Shown: positions 59,195-64,000 of the stretch, piece after piece
Numbering within the stretch: position 1 is the first letter of the stretch
How the letters are laid out: every line of letters starts with the position of its first letter
NCBI GenBank assembly: GCA_963652365.1
Contig: CAVJTH010000005.1
Span: 1-64,000 of the forward strand
Length of the DNA: 64,000 bases
From: Hallerella sp963652365
Lineage (GTDB): Bacteria; Fibrobacterota; Fibrobacteria; Fibrobacterales; Fibrobacteraceae
Direction: 5' to 3'
Notes under the pieces: generated by a model
The model's database searches: none
Seen by the model: only the letters and a program-made list of their open reading frames with translations
Told to the model about the DNA's origin: nothing
Made by a program: the position numbers and the translations under genes

Positions 59195-60601
59195 TTACCG
59201 TTTCTTTCTTTCGCGGGCGAGAATCTTTTTCGCTTTCCGGAATTCTTCCTTGACGGACTCTTCGCCGGTTCCGCCTTCGATATTTCTCCGGGAAACGGAA
59301 TAGGCGAACGTCAGTCGCTTTTTCACGCCCTTCGGGTCGGGAACGCCCTTGCTCGCCCATTCCGCGTCGGGAAGGTCGGTGAACTGTTCGCCTTGCCTGG
59401 CTGCTTCGCCGACAAGGCTTCCGACGATCCGGTGCGCATCGCGGAAGGGAATGCCGTCTTCGACGAGGATGTCGGCGAGGTCCGTCGCAAGCAGGGCGGG
59501 GAGCATCTTGCTTTCCATCTTGTCGAAATTCCACGTGGCGCTTTCGATCGCTTCTCTCATGACGCGGAGAATGACCTTTGCCGTGTGGACGCTGTCGAAA
59601 ACGGGCTGCTTGTCTTCTTGCAGATCGCGGCTGTAGGAAAGCGGCGCCCCCTTGACGAGGGTGAACATCGCGCTGAAGTTGCCGAGCATTCGACCGGACT
59701 TTCCGCGGATGAGTTCCATCGAGTCGGGATTCTTCTTTTGCGGCATCATCGAGGATCCGCTCGAAAACGCGTCGGACAGGGTGAGGTAGCCGAATTCGCT
59801 CGAACTCCAGATGACAAAGTCTTCGGCGTAGCGGCTGAGCGTGCTTGCGATGATCGACAGGTCGCTCAGAAATTCAAGCGCCATGTCCCGGTGGCTGACT
59901 GCATCGATGCTGTTTGCGCTCGGACGTTCAAAGCCCAGTTCCTCGGCGACGAGCGTCCGGTGGTAGGGAAATGCGGACCCGGCCATCGCGCCGCTTCCGA
60001 GCGGCAGTTCCACGTGCAGGGCGAGAAAGTTTTCAAGTCTCTGGGCGTCGCGGGAAAGCGCAAAGAAAAGGCTCATCAGGTAATGGCTAAAGAGAATGGG
60101 CTGTGCCTGCTGCAAGTGCGTGTAGCCGGGCATCCGCTTGCCGAAATTCTTTTCGGCGACGGCGAGCACGGTCGCCTGGAGCTCGATGACGAGCGTTCGG
60201 ATTTCTTCGGCGCGGTGGCGCATGTAGAGCTTGAAGTCCGTGGAAACCTGGTCGTTGCGACTTCTGCCCGTGTGGATTTTCTTTCCGAGATCCCCGATGC
60301 GTTCCGTGAGAACGCGCTCCACGGCCATGTGGACATCTTCGTCCGTAGGGAGCCAGAGGTCCTTTCCGCTGCGGACATCGTCGAGAATGCCCAGGAGTCC
60401 CTTGCGGATTTTTGCGTAGTCCGACTTGCTCAGCACGCCCGATTCCACAAGACCCTTGCCGTGTCCCAGAGAACCCTGGATATCTTCTTCCAGAAGTTCC
60501 TTGTCAAAATCCAAGCTAAAGCTCAGATCGATCATGCTCTGGGCCATGCCGCAGTCGAAGCGACCGTCCCACATCATTTTTTTGCCGTTCTTCTTGGCCA
60601 T
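59195..60601 (-). CDS. argH: Argininosuccinate lyase
   Basis: ArgH splits argininosuccinate into arginine and fumarate, the last step of arginine synthesis. The ATG at 60601 gives 468 residues, the normal family length, with a GAGGA RBS, so a longer in-frame start at 60706 is rejected. Signatures include WDGRFDCGM, TGRSRNDQVSTD, HLQQAQPILFSHY, and the fumarase-superfamily signature GSSMMPQKKNPD with the mobile-loop serines. A minus-strand TATCTTTG promoter element lies 23 bases before the ATG. No other arg gene is present. Confidence 0.95.
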   Translation of the reverse strand: MAKKNGKKMMWDGRFDCGMAQSMIDLSFSLDFDKELLEEDIQGSLGHGKGLVESGVLSKSDYAKIRKGLLGILDDVRSGKDLWLPTDEDVHMAVERVLTERIGDLGKKIHTGRSRNDQVSTDFKLYMRHRAEEIRTLVIELQATVLAVAEKNFGKRMPGYTHLQQAQPILFSHYLMSLFFALSRDAQRLENFLALHVELPLGSGAMAGSAFPYHRTLVAEELGFERPSANSIDAVSHRDMALEFLSDLSIIASTLSRYAEDFVIWSSSEFGYLTLSDAFSSGSSMMPQKKNPDSMELIRGKSGRMLGNFSAMFTLVKGAPLSYSRDLQEDKQPVFDSVHTAKVILRVMREAIESATWNFDKMESKMLPALLATDLADILVEDGIPFRDAHRIVGSLVGEAARQGEQFTDLPDAEWASKGVPDPKGVKKRLTFAYSVSRRNIEGGTGEESVKEEFRKAKKILARERKKR

Positions 60602-60624
60602 GGAAATCCTCGTTTGTTTCGTCG

Positions 60625-60632
60625 CAAAGATA
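60625..60632 (-). promoter_or_regulatory. -7/-10 like element for argH
   Basis: TATCTTTG on the minus strand matches TAnnTTTG exactly. It ends 23 bases before the argH ATG, leaving room for the GAGGA RBS, so this one is not leaderless. Confidence 0.5.
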
Positions 60633-60677
60633 AAAAAATGGTTGTCCGCAGTCCGTTGCCCGTGAACGGAAATCCGA

Positions 60678-60848
60678 TTATCGATTCCAGCCGGAGTGTC
60701 CGTCACCGTAAGAGACCGGACCGCTTTCGTCGTCGCAGTCCTTCGGACCGTGCACGCCGAGAAAGCGCTTCACCCTCTTGATCTGAAAGTAGGCGGCGAC
60801 ATCGTCGTCGGTGGGGGAATCTTCGTTTTTCTTCAAGTCTTCATCCAT
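60678..60848 (-). CDS. Small acidic protein, 56 residues, unknown
   Basis: The frame runs from ATG at 60848, with GAAAGG nine bases before it. An alternative ATG at 60881 would overlap hsdR by 13 bases. The product is acidic (MDEDLKKNEDSPTDDDVAAY) with a FLGVHGPKDC segment. Third positions are G/C-rich, like the argH side and unlike hsdR, which favours a real core gene at the junction. No family is recognised. Confidence 0.5.
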   Translation of the reverse strand: MDEDLKKNEDSPTDDDVAAYFQIKRVKRFLGVHGPKDCDDESGPVSYGDGHSGWNR

Positions 60849-60868
60849 TTCAAGATGCCTTTCGAAAG

Positions 60869-63800
60869 TCAAGCGTTCCATTGCGGCTTCGTGCCGTCGG
60901 CGACGTTTTTGTACAAATTAAATTCTGCGGTAGGCGTGTGAATGATGTTTTCCGCAGGAGCGGTTTCCATGTCGGCGTTGTCCGTCCAGAGTTCGCACTG
61001 GGTCATCACCGTCTGGACGGCGTCTTCCATTCCCTCGGGTGGATACTTGTGCTTTTTCAGCAGTTTTTTGATCGCCATGCGCATGTGGGCGCGGGCACTC
61101 TCCTTCTTTTGCCAGTCGATCGTTTTGTTCTTTCGTAAATTTTCCGTGAGTTCTTTGGTTATCGCGATCAGCTCGCTGTTTTCGTAAAAGTCCTTGATTG
61201 CCTGCGGACGCGTGAGCGCATCGTAAAATGCGAGTTCTTCTGCGGAAAGACCGAGAGCGTCGCCTTCTTTTTGCGCTTCGGCCATGTCGCGTGCCATTTT
61301 CAAAAGTTCTTCGATGACTTCTCCGTTGGTGAGCATCCCGTTCAGGTATCGGTTCATCGCCTGCTGCAAAATGACGCTGAACTTTTCGGATTTGACCACG
61401 TTCGTGCGGCGGTAAAGGCGCACCTGTTCTTCGATCAGCTTGCGGAGCATCTCTAGCGCGAGATTCTTCTCTTTCATTTTTGCAATTTCGGCGAGAAACT
61501 TTGCGTCGAAGAGCGAAACGCTGGATTTAAAATCCGAAAAGAGGTTGATGACGCCATCGCTCTGGATGCAGCCTTTCAAAAGTTCGTTAATCTGTGCGTT
61601 GATTTCTTTGAGCGAAACTTTTCCGTGCCCGGAATAGGTGAATCGCAAAACCATCACGCGGACTGCGCCAAAAAATTCCGCTTCCATGCGTTCCTGCTTT
61701 TGTGCAATCGAAGAGCAGAGCGACAGTGCCTGGCCGAGCATCGTCGCTTCTTTCTGGAAGGCTTCGCGGTTTTGGGTGCGGGAGATGTCCAGGATAAAGT
61801 TGGTCGCCGCGGTAACGCATCGGTTGAGCTTTAAATTGGAATTGTTCACGGCATCGCTGTAATCAAATCCGTGGAAAAGGTCTTTGCAAACTTGCAGTTT
61901 TTCCTGGAACTTTGGGTATGCGGTGCGGGCAACGTCCATTTCGCCGTAGTTTTTCCGGTCGCGAACGGTGTAATCGTTCATCGCCTGTTTCAACGCTTGC
62001 GCGATGCCGATATAATCAACGACGAGACCGCCTTCCTTGTTCTGGAAAACGCGGTTCACTCGGGCAATAGCCTGCATCAGGTTATGTCCTTCCATCGGCT
62101 TGTAAACGTACATTGTCGCGAGCGACGGAACGTCGAAACCCGTCAGCCACATATCGACGACAATCGCAATCTTGAGCGGACTTTCGTTGTCCTTAAAGGC
62201 GCGAGCCTTTTCTTCGCGGTCTTGCCTGTTGCCCACGATACCGCGCCATTCGCTCGGATCTTTATTGCTTTCGGTCATGACGACAGCAATTTTCTCGTTC
62301 CAATTCGGACGCAGTTCCAGAGCTTTTTTGTAAATCGCCATGGCGATGGTACGGTTGTAAGCGACGATCATCGCTTTTCCGGTCAGCAAATTGGCACGGT
62401 AATTTTCGTAGTGTTCGATGATGTCGGAGACCAAAGATTGGATGGTCTGCGGATTCCCGAGGACCGCTTCCATTTGTCCAAGGTCGCGCTTGCTTTTTTC
62501 AATTGCCTCCGGGTTCGCGTTTTCTGCAAGGATGTCGTATTTTTCGTCGAGAAGCTTGAGCGTGCTTTCGTCAAGGCGAAGCTTGACGACGCGGCTTTCG
62601 TAGTACACGGGGCGCGTGGCGCCATCGGCCACGGCCTGCGTCATGTCGTAAATGTCGATGTAGTTCCCGAAAACTTCCTGCGTGCTGCGGTCTTTTCTGG
62701 AAATCGGCGTACCGGTAAAACCGATGTAAGTGGCATTCGGCAAACTGTCGCGGACAATGCGCGCAGAACCGATGGAACGCTTGGCGATGCTGTTTCCGTC
62801 TTTGTCCTTGACGACTTTCACCTTTTCGGTTAAGCCGTATTGGCTGCGATGCGCTTCGTCGGCCATCACGACAATGTTCTTGCGATCCGAAAGAGCTTCT
62901 GCGGATTCTTCGAACTTTTGCATCGTCGTGAAAAAGATGCCGTTCGCCTTGCGACCGCTCAACAGTTGCCTTAAATGTTCGCGCGATTTCGCCTGCATGG
63001 GATCTTGCCGCAAGAAGTCTCTGCATTTTAAAAATTGCCCGTAAAGCTGGTCGTCCAAATCGTTGCGGTCGGTGATGACGACAATCGTCGGGCTCTCTAG
63101 AGCGCTTTGCAGCAGGTGCGCGTAAAAGACCATCGACAGCGATTTGCCCGAACCTTGCGTGTGCCAAAAGACGCCGCCTTTTCCGTCGGTACGTGTCGCG
63201 CGTTTCGTCGATTCAATCGCTTTTTTGACTGCGAAATACTGGTGGTATGCCGCGAGAATTTTGAAATTCTTGACGCCTTCTTTTGAAAAGCAGATGAAGT
63301 TCTGCAAAATGTCTAGCAGGCGTTCCTTTTGAAACATCCCTTCGAAGAACGTGTCGAACTCGGCGACGTTGCCGGTTTCTTTTTCGCCGTTCCTTGTTTT
63401 CCATTCCATAAAGCGGTCTTCGCCGCTGGTAATGGTTCCCGCCTTGGATGTAAACTGGTCGCTCATCACGCAAATGCAGTTGTAAATGAAAAGGCTTGGA
63501 ACCTCTTGCATGTAGTTCTTGATTTGCAGGTAAGCTTCGCTTGCGCTGGTTTCTTCGCGGCTCGGGGACTTGAGTTCAAAAAGGACAACGGGAATGCCGT
63601 TTACAAACAGAATCACGTCGGGACGCTTGTTCGATTTTTCGACGACGGTCCACTGGTTCGCGATGATGAAACTGTTGTTGCCTGCGTTTTTAAAATCGAC
63701 CAGGTAAATAATTTCGGACTTGTTTTCTCCTTTGTCGGAATACGTTACCTGCACGCCGTTCTGCAGGTAATCCGTAAAGATGGCGTTTTGAGTTACAAGG

Positions 63801-64000
63801 TCGTTGTTTTCAAAATGGCGCAGCTTGTTGAGCGCTTCGGATAGGGCTTGCGGATGCGCATGCGGATTGATGCGCGAAAGGGATTCCGTAAGAACCGCTT
63901 CGTAAAGCGGGTCGTGAAAGTCTCTTTCGACGTCGGGTCCATAGCGGTATTCCCATCCCAGCGTATCGCGGAACAGTTCGATGATGCTTTGCTCGTAGGC
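60869..64000 (-). CDS. hsdR: Type I restriction enzyme R subunit (partial, N-terminus beyond the window)
   Basis: HsdR provides the ATP-driven translocase and nuclease of a type I restriction-modification system. The frame is open from the right edge to the stop at 60869, giving 1043 visible residues, close to full length. The N-terminal nuclease site reads RPDVILF...VVLFELKSP. Motor motifs are HTQGSGKSLSM (Walker A) and MADEAHRSQYG (DEAH). The C-terminus has the DUF3387-type helical region (LSAEELAFYDAL, TIDWQKKESARAHMRM). By eye third codon positions are richer in A/T than in neighbouring genes, suggesting transfer. hsdM and hsdS would be expected beyond position 64000. Confidence 0.95.
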   Translation of the reverse strand, partial: AYEQSIIELFRDTLGWEYRYGPDVERDFHDPLYEAVLTESLSRINPHAHPQALSEALNKLRHFENNDLVTQNAIFTDYLQNGVQVTYSDKGENKSEIIYLVDFKNAGNNSFIIANQWTVVEKSNKRPDVILFVNGIPVVLFELKSPSREETSASEAYLQIKNYMQEVPSLFIYNCICVMSDQFTSKAGTITSGEDRFMEWKTRNGEKETGNVAEFDTFFEGMFQKERLLDILQNFICFSKEGVKNFKILAAYHQYFAVKKAIESTKRATRTDGKGGVFWHTQGSGKSLSMVFYAHLLQSALESPTIVVITDRNDLDDQLYGQFLKCRDFLRQDPMQAKSREHLRQLLSGRKANGIFFTTMQKFEESAEALSDRKNIVVMADEAHRSQYGLTEKVKVVKDKDGNSIAKRSIGSARIVRDSLPNATYIGFTGTPISRKDRSTQEVFGNYIDIYDMTQAVADGATRPVYYESRVVKLRLDESTLKLLDEKYDILAENANPEAIEKSKRDLGQMEAVLGNPQTIQSLVSDIIEHYENYRANLLTGKAMIVAYNRTIAMAIYKKALELRPNWNEKIAVVMTESNKDPSEWRGIVGNRQDREEKARAFKDNESPLKIAIVVDMWLTGFDVPSLATMYVYKPMEGHNLMQAIARVNRVFQNKEGGLVVDYIGIAQALKQAMNDYTVRDRKNYGEMDVARTAYPKFQEKLQVCKDLFHGFDYSDAVNNSNLKLNRCVTAATNFILDISRTQNREAFQKEATMLGQALSLCSSIAQKQERMEAEFFGAVRVMVLRFTYSGHGKVSLKEINAQINELLKGCIQSDGVINLFSDFKSSVSLFDAKFLAEIAKMKEKNLALEMLRKLIEEQVRLYRRTNVVKSEKFSVILQQAMNRYLNGMLTNGEVIEELLKMARDMAEAQKEGDALGLSAEELAFYDALTRPQAIKDFYENSELIAITKELTENLRKNKTIDWQKKESARAHMRMAIKKLLKKHKYPPEGMEDAVQTVMTQCELWTDNADMETAPAENIIHTPTAEFNLYKNVADGTKPQWNA

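Noticed and set aside
1..64000. tRNA, rRNA, tmRNA or other standard RNA genes
   Set aside because: I looked for TTCGA/T-loop and CCA-like patterns and conserved rRNA words in the gaps and found none convincing. A covariance-model scan would be decisive.

Overview
The window looks like chromosome from a fibrolytic member of the Fibrobacterota, most likely Fibrobacteraceae. The evidence is a GH51 endoglucanase with the architecture of Fibrobacter CelF (two CBM30-like modules, one CBM11-like module, then GH51), a GH11 xylanase with a Ser-rich linker and a C-terminal sorting-type domain, an OmpA protein with thrombospondin type 3 repeats, a PorV-like barrel, and didermic envelope genes (bamD, lptF, lptG). 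The DNA is GC-rich, with strong G/C preference at third codon positions almost throughout. No rRNA, tRNA, CRISPR array, insertion sequence or prophage was seen. The last gene (hsdR) is visibly less GC-rich and marks the edge of probably acquired DNA.

Layout. 1-404 is a pyrimidine-rich degenerate repeat without a gene, followed by an OmpA/TSP3 surface protein (510-3251). 3358-6055 holds an amidotransferase with bioA and bioD. 6052-9667 holds a MauE/DoxX membrane protein with a 54-residue partner, the xylanase, a nitroreductase and a UDG-fold glycosylase. 9683-15788 (minus) is an operon of hisS, two SGNH hydrolases and an MBOAT acyltransferase, i.e. an O-acetylation module. 15851-19328 is surE-gyrA. 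19414-24679 holds a SIMPL protein, a two-domain macrodomain/PARG protein, VanZ, ogt, an aminotransferase and a DsbA-like lipoprotein. 24716-27889 is celF. 28010-30085 is GYF-RDD protein plus murA. 30126-34238 is rapA-proB, and 34245-35141 a Xer recombinase. 35204-40789 runs PorV-like protein, STAS tail-anchored protein, LytM-like protein, lipoprotein, pdxA, Nudix. 40716-43920 (minus) is bamD, a barrel protein and a PHP protein. 43991-50525 is lptF, lptG, a diguanylate cyclase, an SSS symporter and tadA.

50541-56096 is a tightly packed six-gene operon: lipoprotein, beta-helix protein, helical protein, a MotA/ExbB-type channel with a tail of about 395 residues, a MotB/OmpA-type stator partner and a second helical protein. 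The channel and stator pair has the architecture of ZorA and ZorB from Zorya anti-phage systems, but no recognisable Zorya nuclease or helicase is present. This is the best candidate for an undescribed system here. It is followed by a copper operon (csoR, membrane HMA protein, copA) with a palindromic CsoR-type operator and a structured leader, then argH, a small acidic ORF and a partial hsdR.

A recurring promoter-like octamer close to TAnnTTTG, the Bacteroidetes -7 consensus, ends only 4-8 bases before many start codons. This suggests many transcripts are leaderless or nearly so. I used it to choose several starts.
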